A stretch of 64,000 nucleotides of DNA from Prochlorococcus sp. AG-363-P01 (GTDB lineage: Bacteria; Cyanobacteriota; Cyanobacteriia; PCC-6307; Cyanobiaceae), in NCBI GenBank assembly GCA_003278225.1, contig QCGC01000002.1, positions 120,738 to 184,737 on the forward strand, read 5' to 3'. Shown piece after piece: positions 9,704 to 20,023 of this stretch. Position 1 is the first letter of the stretch. The number at the start of each line of letters is the position of its first letter. The translations under genes and the position numbers were made by a program. Under the pieces are notes generated by a model. It searched no databases. It saw only the letters and a list, made by a program, of their open reading frames with translations, and was not told the DNA's origin.

Positions 9704-10276
9704 GTGGACTCTGCATCAAGCCCATTACATTCAGCAAAAGCTGAACTCAAACCTCTAGTGGCAGTAGTCATGGGTAGTGACTCTGATCTTGAAACACTGA
9801 AGCCAGCAATAGATATTTTGCAAGAGTTTGGCTTAAAAGTCCAAGTGCGCATTCTTTCTGCCCATCGCACACCCCTTGAAATGGTTAACTTTGCTAAAGC
9901 AGCCGAAACACAAGGACTGAAAGTAATCATTGCCGGTGCTGGAGGAGCTGCCCACTTGCCAGGAATGATTGCATCACTTACATCAATACCTGTTGTTGGT
10001 GTTCCAATTCAAAGTAAATATCTTTCTGGTATCGACTCAATGTATTCAATTCTACAAATGCCAAGTGGTATACCAGTGGCAACTGTAGCCATAGGGGGCG
10101 GTCTGAATGCAGGGCTATTAGCCGCACAAATTTTAGGAGCTTTCAACAATAAAGTTAAGCAAAGAGTGTCTGATTATCGAAAATCTCTTCATGATCAAGT
10201 AATTAATAAAGATAAAAGCCTAGTAGACATAGGCACTAACGAGTTTTTATTACAAAAAAAAGCAAATAATCTCTAA
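9704..10276 (+). CDS. purE: N5-carboxyaminoimidazole ribonucleotide mutase (PurE)
   Basis: Class I PurE, which moves the carboxyl group of N5-CAIR to C4 to give CAIR in purine synthesis. The nucleotide-binding start VVMGSDSDLETL is near residue 21 and the catalytic loop SAHRTP near 51, followed by AGAGGAAHLPGM. The 190-residue protein has about 17 extra N-terminal residues and a short basic tail compared with the minimal fold. It is divergent from nagA with a 58-base shared promoter region and stands alone. Confidence 0.94.
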   Translation: MDSASSPLHSAKAELKPLVAVVMGSDSDLETLKPAIDILQEFGLKVQVRILSAHRTPLEMVNFAKAAETQGLKVIIAGAGGAAHLPGMIASLTSIPVVGVPIQSKYLSGIDSMYSILQMPSGIPVATVAIGGGLNAGLLAAQILGAFNNKVKQRVSDYRKSLHDQVINKDKSLVDIGTNEFLLQKKANNL

Positions 10277-10345
10277 ATTTACTATTCATCCTCTCTGGAA
10301 ACTGTAAATTAGATAAATAGATTTAGATATTAATGAGTTCACCAA

Positions 10346-10981
10346 TCAACCATCAGAAATTATATTTAATTCGACTAGCTTATTAATAACAATTTCCACG
10401 CAAATATCTAAATTTTCTCTACCAGTATCAATTTTTAATTCTGGGTTTTGAGGCTCTTCATATGGGCTTGATATACCTGTGAAATCCTTAATTTCTCCAG
10501 CTCTTGCTTTTGCATACAGTCCTTTAGTATCTCTTTGCTCACACATTTTTAAATTCGCTGCACAATAAATCTCTAAAAAATCCCCTTTTTCCACTAAAGA
10601 TCTAGCTTTTTCTCGATCCAAAAGAAATGGAGACACAAATGCTGTGAGAACGATTACACCTGCATCAAGAAAAAGTTTGGCGACTTCACCAATACGTCGA
10701 ATATTCTCTTCTCTATCAACATCAGAAAAGCCCAAGTCTTTACAAAGGCCATGACGAACATTGTCACCGTCAAGAACATATGTCGATAGACCACGTTCAA
10801 AAAGAACAGTATTCACAGCGTTTGCCAAAGTGCTCTTCCCTGAGCCAGATAACCCCGTAAACCAAAGGATTGCACTTTTATGACCTCTTTTCTTTGCTAT
10901 TGCTTTCCTATTAACCGAAGCTTCATGCCAAACAATATTTTCAGCCTTCGGTGTTCCCCCTGCTTCTGATTGGTCACCCAT
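10346..10981 (-). CDS. cysC: adenylylsulfate kinase (CysC)
   Basis: APS kinase phosphorylates adenylylsulfate to PAPS during sulfate assimilation. The P-loop GLSGSGKST is near residue 43, the DGDNVRHGL block near 72, and the lid motif GLYAKARAGEIKDFTGI near 154. The 211-residue length fits a stand-alone kinase, not a CysN fusion. The upstream neighbour on the same strand is the SUI1-type gene, 60 bases away. cysK, another sulfur gene, is far off at 53.5 kb. Confidence 0.95.
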   Translation of the reverse strand: MGDQSEAGGTPKAENIVWHEASVNRKAIAKKRGHKSAILWFTGLSGSGKSTLANAVNTVLFERGLSTYVLDGDNVRHGLCKDLGFSDVDREENIRRIGEVAKLFLDAGVIVLTAFVSPFLLDREKARSLVEKGDFLEIYCAANLKMCEQRDTKGLYAKARAGEIKDFTGISSPYEEPQNPELKIDTGRENLDICVEIVINKLVELNIISDG

Positions 10982-11041
10982 TTTCGAAGAGTTAATTCAA
11001 CACCTATTGTCCACAAGAATGGAACCAAAAGCTCATGGACC

Positions 11042-11362
11042 TTATCCTCCAGACTGTTTAGGACGATATCCTTCTTGTTTCAAAAGGTCTAACAAAGCAT
11101 CAACATGATCGCCTTGCAGCTCCAAACAGCCGTCCTTCACTGTTCCTCCAGTACCACAGTCAGCCTTAAATCTTTTCAAAAGAGTCTTTGCTTCTGAATC
11201 ATGAAGTTGAAGCCCTTTTATGACAGTGACAGTCTTCCCACCTTTTCCACCTCTTAACCTATGCACTCGAACATTAAGTTCTCTTTTAGCTAAAACAGTT
11301 TTAGGCTTATAAGGTCTAGACATTGAAGAATCATCAAATTCATGCCAGCCACCCTTAGACAT
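11042..11362 (-). CDS. SUI1/eIF1-like translation factor family protein (YciH type)
   Basis: A 106-residue protein of the SUI1/eIF1 family, which in bacteria is YciH-like and is thought to influence start-site choice on ribosomes. The C-terminal half holds the SUI1 fold, with the basic block RLRGGKGGKTVTVIKGL near residue 36 and LLKRFKADCGTGGTVKDG near 62, followed by QGDHVDALLDLL. The family is certain; the physiological role in cyanobacteria is not established. It is divergent from trpB with a 42-base gap. Confidence 0.9.
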   Translation of the reverse strand: MSKGGWHEFDDSSMSRPYKPKTVLAKRELNVRVHRLRGGKGGKTVTVIKGLQLHDSEAKTLLKRFKADCGTGGTVKDGCLELQGDHVDALLDLLKQEGYRPKQSGG

Positions 11363-11404
11363 TGATCTAGTTCTTAGGCTGGTATATATCTTCCACTAAT
11401 TACG

Positions 11405-12655
11405 TTGACAAGCACAATTCCCCCTCAGCCAAAAGATGTGGATTTGGCTATCAGTGCACGTCCATCCCCTATGGGTCGTTTTGGGCGTTATGGCGGTCAA
11501 TATGTTCCAGAGACACTAATGCCAGCACTTCGTGAGCTTGAAACAGCTGCTAAAAAAGCCTGGGAAGATAAAGCTTTTACAGAAGAACTCAATGGACTAT
11601 TACGTACATATGTAGGGCGTGCTACTCCTCTTTATGAAGCAAAACGTCTGTCTAATTATTATCGCAGGGCCAACGGAGGACCGCGCATTTGGTTGAAGCG
11701 CGAAGATCTCAATCACACAGGAGCCCACAAAATCAATAATGCTCTAGGGCAAGCACTTCTTGCTTTGAGAATGGGCAAAAATCGAATTATTGCTGAAACT
11801 GGGGCTGGCCAACATGGTGTTGCCACAGCAACTGTATGTGCCCGATTTGGACTTGATTGTGTGATTTATATGGGCAAAGAAGACATGCAAAGACAAGCAC
11901 TCAATGTTTTTCGCATGAGACTTCTTGGGGCCAAAGTAGAGCCTGTCATCTCTGGCACAGCAACGCTAAAAGATGCAACTAGCGAAGCCATCCGTGATTG
12001 GGTAACCAACGTTGAAAACACTCATTACATTCTTGGTTCTGTAGCAGGGCCACACCCTTATCCAATGCTAGTGAGAGATTTTCATGCAGTTATTGGTGAG
12101 GAAACGCGTCAGCAATGTGCTGAGGCCTTCGGTGGGCTTCCAAATGTGCTTTTAGCTTGTGTAGGGGGAGGTTCTAACGCAATGGGTCTTTTTCATCCAT
12201 TTGTTCAAGACACCTCAGTAAGGATGATTGGAGTCGAAGCGGCTGGAGATGGTATTCATACCAATCGTCATGCAGCAACAATTACTGAAGGAAGAGTTGG
12301 AGTTCTGCATGGGGCAATGAGCCTTCTATTACAAGATAAAAATGGACAAGTTCAAGAAGCCCATTCGATTAGTGCTGGATTGGATTACCCAGGGGTAGGT
12401 CCAGAGCATAGTTACTTACGAGACATAGGCCGCGCAGAATATGTAGCAGTAACTGATCAAGAAGCTTTAAATGCACTCAAGTTAACAAGTCAATTGGAAG
12501 GTATCATTCCCGCCCTTGAAACTGCCCATGCCTTTGCATGGCTTGAAAAGCTATGTCCTGAGCTTCAGTCAGGTACTGAAATAGTTATTAATTGCTCCGG
12601 GAGAGGGGATAAAGATGTAAATACAGTTGCAGAAAGGCTCGGAGAAGAGTTCTGA
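11405..12655 (+). CDS. trpB: tryptophan synthase beta chain (TrpB)
   Basis: PLP-dependent beta subunit that condenses indole with serine. The start block [19 protein letters not shown], the PLP lysine in [13 protein letters not shown], the Glu block [10 protein letters not shown] and the phosphate-binding glycines [10 protein letters not shown] are all present, and the 416-residue length is normal. The track start is TTG; no in-frame ATG precedes the conserved block, so TTG is accepted. trpA is not adjacent, as usual in picocyanobacteria. Confidence 0.97.
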   Translation: MTSTIPPQPKDVDLAISARPSPMGRFGRYGGQYVPETLMPALRELETAAKKAWEDKAFTEELNGLLRTYVGRATPLYEAKRLSNYYRRANGGPRIWLKREDLNHTGAHKINNALGQALLALRMGKNRIIAETGAGQHGVATATVCARFGLDCVIYMGKEDMQRQALNVFRMRLLGAKVEPVISGTATLKDATSEAIRDWVTNVENTHYILGSVAGPHPYPMLVRDFHAVIGEETRQQCAEAFGGLPNVLLACVGGGSNAMGLFHPFVQDTSVRMIGVEAAGDGIHTNRHAATITEGRVGVLHGAMSLLLQDKNGQVQEAHSISAGLDYPGVGPEHSYLRDIGRAEYVAVTDQEALNALKLTSQLEGIIPALETAHAFAWLEKLCPELQSGTEIVINCSGRGDKDVNTVAERLGEEF

Positions 12656-12777
12656 GAATAAACTTTAAGACAAAATCAAATAAGATTTCCGTTTAAAGAT
12701 TTTTCTAGAGAAGTTAATCAATTTAAAAGAATTGATTATTGCTATATATCTTGTCTAGTAGTTTTCCAAGTCAATAA

Positions 12778-13776
12778 TTAGCATAAGACTCGATTTAAAT
12801 GGTTCGCGACACTACTTACTGCAGCCATCGCTGTGGCGTAGGCCATGCGCATTGGACCAACCAAAGCAACATGACCAATTCCTTCATTCGAACTTTTATA
12901 TGGTGCGTGAACTACTGCACATTTAAGTAAAGCTTCATGAGGATGTTCAGATCCAATCAACACCCCACCCTGATGACTTTGAAACATTGGAACCACTGCT
13001 GCTGGCTGGCTATCCATAAGCTCTAAAAGTGGACGTAAACTATTGCTTTGACTGAATTCTGGTTGAGCTACTAATCGAGACATCCCATGGAATACAGCGC
13101 CAGCCTCAACAGTGGAATGTGAGTTTCTATGACTATCAATAGCATCTTTAACAATCGTGCCACTCATATGGAGCTGAGTAGGCAGACTTGTCCAATCCAA
13201 ACTGCCATTGACTGATTGGGCAAGTTGATCCCTCAGCCAAATTTCCATCGCTTCAAGCTCATTAGCAGCTTGTAATGGCAAGCGAATATTCAAATGACTT
13301 GCATGATTTGAATTTTCAACAAGCATCACCAACAATCTTTCTCCGCTCTGAACTAAACGAACTTCTTCAAGAGCACTTTTTTTGCGCGCGGGTCTAATGA
13401 TTACACTCATTAAGCCTGTGAAATCAGTAAGTCGCTTGGCTAATTGCCATAACAGATCATCTAATGACGCCAAGCTGAGACTTATATGCGTTAATTCTCT
13501 CTCCAAATGTTGAACTGCTACACCAGGAGGAGGAAGCAAGCAATTCACATAATGCCTATAACCATCAGGACTAGGAATTCTGCCAGAAGATGGATGAGGC
13601 TGAATCAGCAACCCTCTATTCTCAAGCACTCCCATCTCTGAACGAACAGTAGAGGAGCTTGCTTGAAGTCGAAAACGACGAACAAGAGCTTTACTCCCTA
13701 CAGGCTCCATGGTGTCCACATAATGATTCACCGTGGCACGAAGAACCTGCTGTTGACGTGCTGGCAGAGTCTCCAA
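12778..13776 (-). CDS. hrcA: heat-inducible transcription repressor (HrcA)
   Basis: HrcA represses chaperone operons by binding CIRCE inverted repeats. The N-terminal winged helix (about 1-75) contains LPARQQQVLRATVNHYVDT and EPVGSKALVRRF, and the C-terminal end SSVANHLNRVL is typical. At 332 residues it is slightly short for the family. The start codon is TTG. No chaperone gene lies beside it and I find no CIRCE repeat in the 80 bases upstream. The next gene upstream on the same strand is a rhodanese, 78 bases away. Confidence 0.9.
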   Translation of the reverse strand: METLPARQQQVLRATVNHYVDTMEPVGSKALVRRFRLQASSSTVRSEMGVLENRGLLIQPHPSSGRIPSPDGYRHYVNCLLPPPGVAVQHLERELTHISLSLASLDDLLWQLAKRLTDFTGLMSVIIRPARKKSALEEVRLVQSGERLLVMLVENSNHASHLNIRLPLQAANELEAMEIWLRDQLAQSVNGSLDWTSLPTQLHMSGTIVKDAIDSHRNSHSTVEAGAVFHGMSRLVAQPEFSQSNSLRPLLELMDSQPAAVVPMFQSHQGGVLIGSEHPHEALLKCAVVHAPYKSSNEGIGHVALVGPMRMAYATAMAAVSSVANHLNRVLC

Positions 13777-13854
13777 TTGAATAAATTAATCAATATGATC
13801 GTACGTTGATTTATAAAAAACTCTCAACACTATGAAGAAGTTTGGAAGAACTTT

Positions 13855-14208
13855 TCAATAACGAGCAACTGATGAATCAACTTGTTCACTCCAAGCGGCT
13901 ATCCCTCCTTCAAGATTCCAAACTTCTAATTGCCAATCTTGCTGTATTAACCAATTTGCAAAATTCCAACTACGAACCCCTAAATGACAAATCACTACAA
14001 CTGGTTGATCCTTGACTAATTTCTCAGGAAGTTCTTCTTTCCAAGCAAAAGCCTGGCTTAGGGGCAAATGGATAACTGGAGAAGGAAAGGGTGCAATAAC
14101 CAATTCATCATCTTCACGCACATCAATCAAGGTTGGTTTTGAAGACTCATCCATCAACCATTGATTTAACGCCTTTGGAGAAAGATTTTTAGGGATTGGC
14201 TCGCTCAT
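13855..14208 (-). CDS. single-domain rhodanese-like protein
   Basis: A 117-residue single rhodanese domain, likely a sulfurtransferase. The substrate loop CHLGVRSWNFANWL near residue 76 contains the active-site Cys and the typical CxxGxRS pattern; the N-terminal LIDVREDDEL strand and the C-terminal NLEGGIAAW are also standard. Sulfur donor and acceptor are unknown. It lies upstream of hrcA on the same strand and is divergent from the DUF3352 gene with about 77 bases between. Confidence 0.9.
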   Translation of the reverse strand: MSEPIPKNLSPKALNQWLMDESSKPTLIDVREDDELVIAPFPSPVIHLPLSQAFAWKEELPEKLVKDQPVVVICHLGVRSWNFANWLIQQDWQLEVWNLEGGIAAWSEQVDSSVARY

Positions 14209-14285
14209 TTCACCATTTTTATGCGAATTATAGGAATCCGGTCACTAATGAATAAAGATAATCTGCAGTCTCACGCTACGAATCC

Positions 14286-15881
14286 ATGAAGGTTTATTCC
14301 TTCCTTGTTTCTTTAGTGATCTCATTAACCTTTTTAGGTTTACTTGCTATGGGTGCCACCTCTGCCAGTGCCATCCAAGCTCCAATAACTACTCACAAAC
14401 CTTCTGTTGAACTACCAAATGCAGCCAAGTTTTTCCCAAAGGACGCATCCTTCACCATCCATTGGATGCCAGATAACGAAAATGGAGAAGAATTTAACTA
14501 TTTGACTCACTCTTCTAAAGCAATAAAAGGCATTGATCAGGCTCGAAGGCTTATGTCAGGGCTATTTGCACTGACAGGGTTAGATTTTGATGCTGAACTT
14601 GCTGGTTGGATTGGGAGTAACGTAAGTTTAGCTTTCTTCGAAACTAATGAAATTGATAAGCCTTTAGATTGGATAATTGCACTTTCAAGTATTAACAAAG
14701 ATGGTGCAAAAGATTTCTTGCATCGCTACTGGGGTAAGGAAGCATTAGCAGGAGTAAATGTAGAAGTCGAGAATTACAGAGGGATTGGGATAATTGGGAG
14801 CAACGCTATCTTAGGAGAAGATATATCCCCTCAAAAAGCAACAACATTAATTAATAATAATCTTTTGCTAATAGCCTCTAACAAAAGAATATTAAAAAAA
14901 TCATTAGACCTCTCTCAAAAGTATGAGCTAAATCAGTTAGGAGATAAAAGACTAAAGGAGTCAATGCTAAGTATTGAGAGTGGGAATGCATTAATTACAA
15001 TTTCACAACACGGTCTGAACTCATTATTTTCAATGCCAATAAAATTCAGTCAAAGAACAGACTTTAATGGTTTCACAGGCTCAGTTAAATTCAACAAATC
15101 CAATATCACTTTAGATGGTATTTTTCAATCAAAGACTCAATTGAAAGGAATCGAAGCTGAACAAGAAGAGTCTTTGTCTCTTTTACAAGGCACATCAGGA
15201 CCTGCCGAGGCTGTAATAATAATAAAGTCATCTTCAGAGTTACTTAGAGAGAACAATCAAGAACCTCTACATCAATTAGTTAGGCCATTAATTCGGAAGG
15301 AATTGCAGAAAGTAAAAGGATTAACACCAAAAGCTATTACTAGTTTAAATAAAGGACCACTAATCTGGATTCAAGAACCTGCAGGATGGGTTTTAGGCAC
15401 ACAAAAAGATAAACCAACCTTTGAAGTGATTGATGAATTTCTTAAGCAGCAAGGAGAAAATCCATCGGAGCTTATGATAAATAAAAAAACTTTCAAAGTA
15501 TGGTCAAAATTAGTTCCCAAAAATAACCAAAATAACTACACTTTAGAAACCGAATTAGGAGCAATCTTATCTGAAGACTCTGACAATAACTGGTGGGCTG
15601 AAACACTTGAAGCCATGCAGCAGCGCGAAGAAACTGGAGCAGAGGTACTACAAGCGCAATTGAAAGATATCATCATAAACAATAAGCAATTTCCAGAAAT
15701 TGCCTTATTATTAAATTCAAATCAAGCGGAAAACTATTTAAACAAATGGGATCCTTGGCTTCTTCTTCAGACAGTTTCAGATAGTTCTTTAAAAAGCAAT
15801 ATCCAAGGTTTGGCGTTAACTATAAATCCTGATGAGAATCAGACAGGGATAGCATTACGCACAAGCCTTGATATTTCTTAG
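14286..15881 (+). CDS. DUF3352 family exported protein
   Basis: A 531-residue protein that I place in the cyanobacterial DUF3352 family, of unknown function. Residues 1-29 look like a Sec signal peptide (hydrophobic LVISLTFLGLLAMGAT, then a SASA cleavage site). The body has no membrane segment, is Lys/Asn/Ser rich, and includes blocks such as LPNAAKFFPKDASF and the phrase LDFDAELAGWIGSNVSLAFF. A periplasmic or lumenal role is inferred. It precedes gltA with a 362-base gap, so cotranscription is not obvious. Confidence 0.8.
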   Translation: MKVYSFLVSLVISLTFLGLLAMGATSASAIQAPITTHKPSVELPNAAKFFPKDASFTIHWMPDNENGEEFNYLTHSSKAIKGIDQARRLMSGLFALTGLDFDAELAGWIGSNVSLAFFETNEIDKPLDWIIALSSINKDGAKDFLHRYWGKEALAGVNVEVENYRGIGIIGSNAILGEDISPQKATTLINNNLLLIASNKRILKKSLDLSQKYELNQLGDKRLKESMLSIESGNALITISQHGLNSLFSMPIKFSQRTDFNGFTGSVKFNKSNITLDGIFQSKTQLKGIEAEQEESLSLLQGTSGPAEAVIIIKSSSELLRENNQEPLHQLVRPLIRKELQKVKGLTPKAITSLNKGPLIWIQEPAGWVLGTQKDKPTFEVIDEFLKQQGENPSELMINKKTFKVWSKLVPKNNQNNYTLETELGAILSEDSDNNWWAETLEAMQQREETGAEVLQAQLKDIIINNKQFPEIALLLNSNQAENYLNKWDPWLLLQTVSDSSLKSNIQGLALTINPDENQTGIALRTSLDIS

Positions 15882-16243
15882 TATCATATCTACAGAAAAT
15901 AGACAGTTGATTTTAGGAGAAAATATATGGCAAAATAATTACAATTCAAACAAATAATAGCTTCGGTTTTATCAGGAAAACAATCCAAGCTAAACTTTGA
16001 AAGTAGACAAAATTTCATCTCAAGATTGTCCTTTATTATTCAAATCCACATGAAGCTCAGATGACTAATCTTAAACCTCTTCCAATTGAGGGCATCAAAG
16101 CGTCACTTAAATAATTTTCAAGATTGACACATCAGATGGAAGAATAAAGTTCAAGACTAGTTGGTCTAAGCAGAGCTAATGGCACCACTCAAGCCAAACT
16201 GCATCTTGCTCCTGAATTTCAATAACCTATTCAATTTGAACAG
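15882..16243 (+). other. 362-base intergenic stretch before gltA
   Basis: No gene is supported here. A 17-codon ORF runs from 16061 to 16114 (MTNLKPLPIEGIKASLK). Short open pieces in other frames follow directly (FKIDTSDGRIKFKTSWSKQS, then a piece ending KLHLAPEFQ before 16225). The run of protein-like pieces in shifting frames could be a decayed small gene, but codon evidence is thin. The last 50 bases presumably hold the gltA leader. Confidence 0.35.
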
Positions 16244-17428
16244 ATGGTTGTAGAGCAGCAAAAAACAGAAAAGACTCTCAACCCAACAGCGATTGGATTA
16301 CGTCCTGGTCTGGAAGGAGTGCCAGTTAGCCAATCTTCCATTTGCGACATCGATGGCATCAAAGGAGAACTGACATATAGAGGTTATCCAATTGCAGAGC
16401 TTGCGGCTCAAAGTAGCTTTCTTGAAACCACTTACCTACTGATATGGGGAGAGTTACCTAGTACCCAACAATTAAGAGATTTTGAAAGAGAAGTGCAAAT
16501 GCATAGGAGAGTTAGTTTTCGAGTAAGAGACATGATGAAATGCTTTCCAGCTACTGGTCACCCAATGGATGCACTGCAATCAAGTGCCGCATCACTTGGT
16601 CTGTTTTATTCACGTAGAGCAATAGATGATCCGCAATATATATATGACGCTGTAGTGAGGCTTATCGCAAAAATTCCAACAATGGTGGCTGCTTTTCAAC
16701 TAATCCGCAAAGGGCAAGACCCAATCCAACCTCGAGATGATCTTGCCTATTCAGCAAATTTCCTTTATATGCTCACAGAACGAGAACCAGACCCTTTATC
16801 AGCAAGAATCTTTGATCGCTGTCTCATACTTCATGCAGAACACAGCCTTAATGCAAGCACTTTTAGCGCAAGAGTGACTGCAAGCACCCTTACAGATCCT
16901 TATGCAGTCATAGCCTCTGCTGTAGGAACCCTTGCTGGGCCTCTTCATGGAGGAGCAAATGAAGATGTCATCAAAATGCTGGAAGAGATAGGAACACCAG
17001 AAAACGCAAGCTCCTACTTAAATGAAGCAATATCTAATAAGCGAAAGATCATGGGCTTTGGTCATCGAGAATACAAAGTTAAAGATCCTCGTGCATCCAT
17101 TCTTCAAAGTCTTGCCGAAGAGCTTTTTGCAAGGTTCGGGAAAGACAATATGTATGAAGTAGCACTAGCTCTAGAGGAAGCAGCCGAAAGCCACTTAGGC
17201 AAGAAAGGAATATTCCCAAACGTGGACTTTTATTCAGGTCTTGTCTATCGCAAACTTGGGATTCCTAAAGATCTTTTCACACCGGTTTTCGCGATATCTC
17301 GAGTTACAGGCTGGTTAGCTCATTGGCGTGAACAGCTTGGCGCAAATCGAATCTTTAGACCTTCGCAAGTTTATACAGGTGAGAAACCAAGACAATGGAA
17401 GCCCGCTGAAGAACGGTCTTCTACCTAA
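16244..17428 (+). CDS. gltA: citrate synthase (GltA)
   Basis: Citrate synthase condenses oxaloacetate and acetyl-CoA, the entry to the oxidative branch that makes 2-oxoglutarate for nitrogen assimilation in cyanobacteria. The catalytic residues are in GPLHGGANEDVI (His), GFGHREYK (His) and NVDFYSGLVY (Asp). The 394-residue length matches the type II-like short bacterial form. It is upstream of the ndhA cluster with a 66-base gap to the preferred ndhA start. Confidence 0.96.
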   Translation: MVVEQQKTEKTLNPTAIGLRPGLEGVPVSQSSICDIDGIKGELTYRGYPIAELAAQSSFLETTYLLIWGELPSTQQLRDFEREVQMHRRVSFRVRDMMKCFPATGHPMDALQSSAASLGLFYSRRAIDDPQYIYDAVVRLIAKIPTMVAAFQLIRKGQDPIQPRDDLAYSANFLYMLTEREPDPLSARIFDRCLILHAEHSLNASTFSARVTASTLTDPYAVIASAVGTLAGPLHGGANEDVIKMLEEIGTPENASSYLNEAISNKRKIMGFGHREYKVKDPRASILQSLAEELFARFGKDNMYEVALALEEAAESHLGKKGIFPNVDFYSGLVYRKLGIPKDLFTPVFAISRVTGWLAHWREQLGANRIFRPSQVYTGEKPRQWKPAEERSST

Positions 17429-17494
17429 AGCCTCTAACTTGCAAATATCTCATCTCCACAAATGGTGATTATTACTGGGACAACCCCACAAGCC

Positions 17495-18616
17495 ATGACA
17501 AGTCAAGGCATAGATCTCGAACTTGGCTTCAGCCAAGTTGTTCAGGGCCTAGGGATCCGCCCCGATATCGCACATTTACTCTGGCTACCACTCCCAATGC
17601 TGCTTGTTTTAGTGGCAGCTCTTATTGGTGTTCTAGTGACCGTATGGCTTGAACGAAAAGTTTCTGCTGCTGCACAACAACGAATTGGTCCTGAATATGC
17701 AGGTGCTTTAGGTGTACTTCAACCCTTAGCCGATGGACTCAAACTACTTGTAAAAGAAGATGTGATCCCTAAACGAGCTGATGGACTGCTATTTACGTTG
17801 GGACCTGTTTTGGTCTTAATACCCGTCATTCTTTCTTGGCTAATAATTCCATTTGGGCAAAATCTTCTTATTAGCAATGTAGGAATAGGAATATTTCTTT
17901 GGATAGCACTTAGCAGCATTCAACCTATTGGACTACTAATGAGTGGATATGCATCAAACAACAAATACTCACTTCTTGGTGGATTACGAGCAGCAGCACA
18001 ATCCATAAGTTATGAAATTCCCTTGGCCCTAGCTGTGCTTGCGGTTGTGATGATGAGCAATTCTCTAAGTACGGTTGATATTGTCCAGCAACAAAATGGT
18101 TTTGGCCTACTAAGTTGGAATGTATGGCGGCAACCTATAGGGTTTTTAATCTTCTGGATTTGTGCACTAGCAGAATGTGAGAGGCTTCCTTTCGACCTTC
18201 CAGAAGCTGAAGAAGAATTAGTTGCTGGATATCAAACGGAATACGCAGGAATGAAATTTGCCTTGTTTTATCTAGGTAGCTATATAAATCTTGTTCTTTC
18301 TTCCCTACTTGTATCAGTCCTTTACTTAGGTGGTTGGGGTTTTCCTATACCTGTTGAATGGCTTGCAGGGTGGCTAAATCAATCAGTTGATACACCTTTA
18401 GTACAAGTGATTACTGGATCTGTAGGAATTGTGATGACTGTTATGAAAACCTATCTACTGGTTTTCTTAGCAATATTGCTTCGTTGGACGACCCCTAGAG
18501 TCCGAATTGATCAATTGCTCGACCTTGGCTGGAAATTTCTACTCCCCATTTCTTTAGCAAATCTGCTTATCACAGCTTCATTAAAATTGGCATTTCCCTT
18601 GGCTTTTGGGGGATGA
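17495..18616 (+). CDS. ndhA: NAD(P)H-quinone oxidoreductase subunit 1 (NdhA)
   Basis: Membrane subunit linking the peripheral and proton-pumping arms of NDH-1 and forming part of the quinone pocket. The blocks [20 protein letters not shown] and [22 protein letters not shown] are diagnostic. About eight transmembrane helices are visible. The track ORF starts at 17462, but the in-frame ATG at 17495 ([10 protein letters not shown]) gives a 373-residue protein that matches family length better, so I prefer it. ndhA heads the ndhA-I-G-E cluster. Confidence 0.95.
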   Translation: MTSQGIDLELGFSQVVQGLGIRPDIAHLLWLPLPMLLVLVAALIGVLVTVWLERKVSAAAQQRIGPEYAGALGVLQPLADGLKLLVKEDVIPKRADGLLFTLGPVLVLIPVILSWLIIPFGQNLLISNVGIGIFLWIALSSIQPIGLLMSGYASNNKYSLLGGLRAAAQSISYEIPLALAVLAVVMMSNSLSTVDIVQQQNGFGLLSWNVWRQPIGFLIFWICALAECERLPFDLPEAEEELVAGYQTEYAGMKFALFYLGSYINLVLSSLLVSVLYLGGWGFPIPVEWLAGWLNQSVDTPLVQVITGSVGIVMTVMKTYLLVFLAILLRWTTPRVRIDQLLDLGWKFLLPISLANLLITASLKLAFPLAFGG

Positions 18617-18729
18617 CAACACAAAAGGGTCAGTACAACAGGCCAACTATGAATACTTCTCCTTACAAAGTTTAAAAGGCTTGTAAAATTTATAAGGTCA
18701 ACAAAGTCTCCCCCGAAAGTTCCATTCGA

Positions 18730-19380
18730 ATGCTGGGTTTTCTTAAAAAAGTTACTGATTACACAAAGGAGGCAGTTGGTTCAGCCAACTATCTCCTGCA
18801 AGGGTTGAGCGTTACTTTTGACCATATGCGACGTAGACCAATAACCATCCAATATCCATATGAGAAATTAATCCCTTCTGAGCGTTACCGAGGTCGAATT
18901 CATTACGAATTCGATAAGTGCATAGCCTGTGAAGTATGTGTAAGAGTTTGCCCTATAAATCTTCCAGTTGTGGACTGGGTTATGAATAAAGAAACCAAGA
19001 AGAAAGAACTACGCAACTATTCAATTGATTTTGGGGTATGTATCTTTTGTGGAAATTGCGTTGAATACTGCCCAACCAACTGTCTTTCCATGACAGAAGA
19101 ATATGAATTAGCCGCTTTCGATAGGCATAGCTTGAATTACGACAATGTCGCTTTAGGTCGTTTACCGACAAGCGTTACAACAGACCCATCAGTAAGACCA
19201 TTGCGTGAACTTGGTTACTTGCCTCAAGGAGTAATGGACCCACATGATTTACCTTCAGATAAACCAAGAGCAGGAAAATTACCTTCAGAAGTTCTGGAGG
19301 CCATCACTACAGATGCTTCAAGCAAGGGTTCTGAGAAATCAAGTGAAAATCTTGTCCAATTAGAAAAAGAAGCAGAATGA
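18730..19380 (+). CDS. ndhI: NAD(P)H-quinone oxidoreductase subunit I (NdhI)
   Basis: Peripheral-arm iron-sulfur subunit carrying two [4Fe-4S] clusters that pass electrons towards the quinone. Both cluster motifs are intact: [13 protein letters not shown] near residue 64 and [13 protein letters not shown] near 105. The 216-residue length includes an acidic, Ser-rich tail of about 40 residues, which is the variable part of the family. It follows ndhA by 113 bases and its stop overlaps the ndhG start (ATGA). Confidence 0.97.
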   Translation: MLGFLKKVTDYTKEAVGSANYLLQGLSVTFDHMRRRPITIQYPYEKLIPSERYRGRIHYEFDKCIACEVCVRVCPINLPVVDWVMNKETKKKELRNYSIDFGVCIFCGNCVEYCPTNCLSMTEEYELAAFDRHSLNYDNVALGRLPTSVTTDPSVRPLRELGYLPQGVMDPHDLPSDKPRAGKLPSEVLEAITTDASSKGSEKSSENLVQLEKEAE

Positions 19381-19979
19381 ATATTGCAACTTCAACAGAA
19401 GTAATTTGCTTTGCGGTTCTTGCAACTGTTGTTGTAATTGGCGGACTGGGAGTCATATTACTAGATAATATTGTTTACTCAGCATTTTTATTAGGTGGAG
19501 TATTTTTAGCTGTGGCAGGTCTATATCTACTTTTAAATGCAAGTTTTGTCGCTGCAGCTCAGGTTTTAGTTTATGTAGGAGCCGTAAATGTACTTATTCT
19601 CTTCGCTATTATGCTCGTCAACAAAAAGGAAGATCTAAAGCCCATTAAAAGCTTAAGAACAAGAAAAATACTGTCAGCAGGTGTATGTGCAGGACTACTA
19701 GGATTACTGATTAGAGTGAATTTAACTACTCCCTGGTCATTACCAGGGCCTAATGGAATAGGAGAGCAAGCAACTATTCGAATTGGAGAACACCTATTCA
19801 CTGATTACCTTTTACCATTCGAACTTGCTTCTGTCCTTTTACTAATGGCAATGATTGGAGCAATAGTATTAGCTCGCAGAGACGTTTTAGTTAGTGATGT
19901 AGGTACAGGAAAGTCTGTCAACCAAAGTCTTATAGAAAAAACACAACCTCCTCTCTTAATAGACAAGTCATCAAAGTAA
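19377..19979 (+). CDS. ndhG: NAD(P)H-quinone oxidoreductase subunit 6 (NdhG)
   Basis: Small membrane subunit of the NDH-1 proton-pumping arm with five predicted helices. The block [22 protein letters not shown] near residue 58 is the family signature, and the DVGTGK region follows the last helix. Length 200 residues is normal. It overlaps ndhI by 4 bases, which suggests translational coupling, and precedes ndhE by 44 bases. Confidence 0.96.
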   Translation: MNIATSTEVICFAVLATVVVIGGLGVILLDNIVYSAFLLGGVFLAVAGLYLLLNASFVAAAQVLVYVGAVNVLILFAIMLVNKKEDLKPIKSLRTRKILSAGVCAGLLGLLIRVNLTTPWSLPGPNGIGEQATIRIGEHLFTDYLLPFELASVLLLMAMIGAIVLARRDVLVSDVGTGKSVNQSLIEKTQPPLLIDKSSK

Positions 19980-20023
19980 TTTACTTGTCTTAATAATCCT
20001 GCTTAAATCCACCTAGTATTTCA

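Noticed and set aside
13777-13854. CIRCE operator upstream of hrcA
   Set aside because: No GAGTGCTAA-type inverted repeat is present; any CIRCE sites would be at chaperone genes outside the window.
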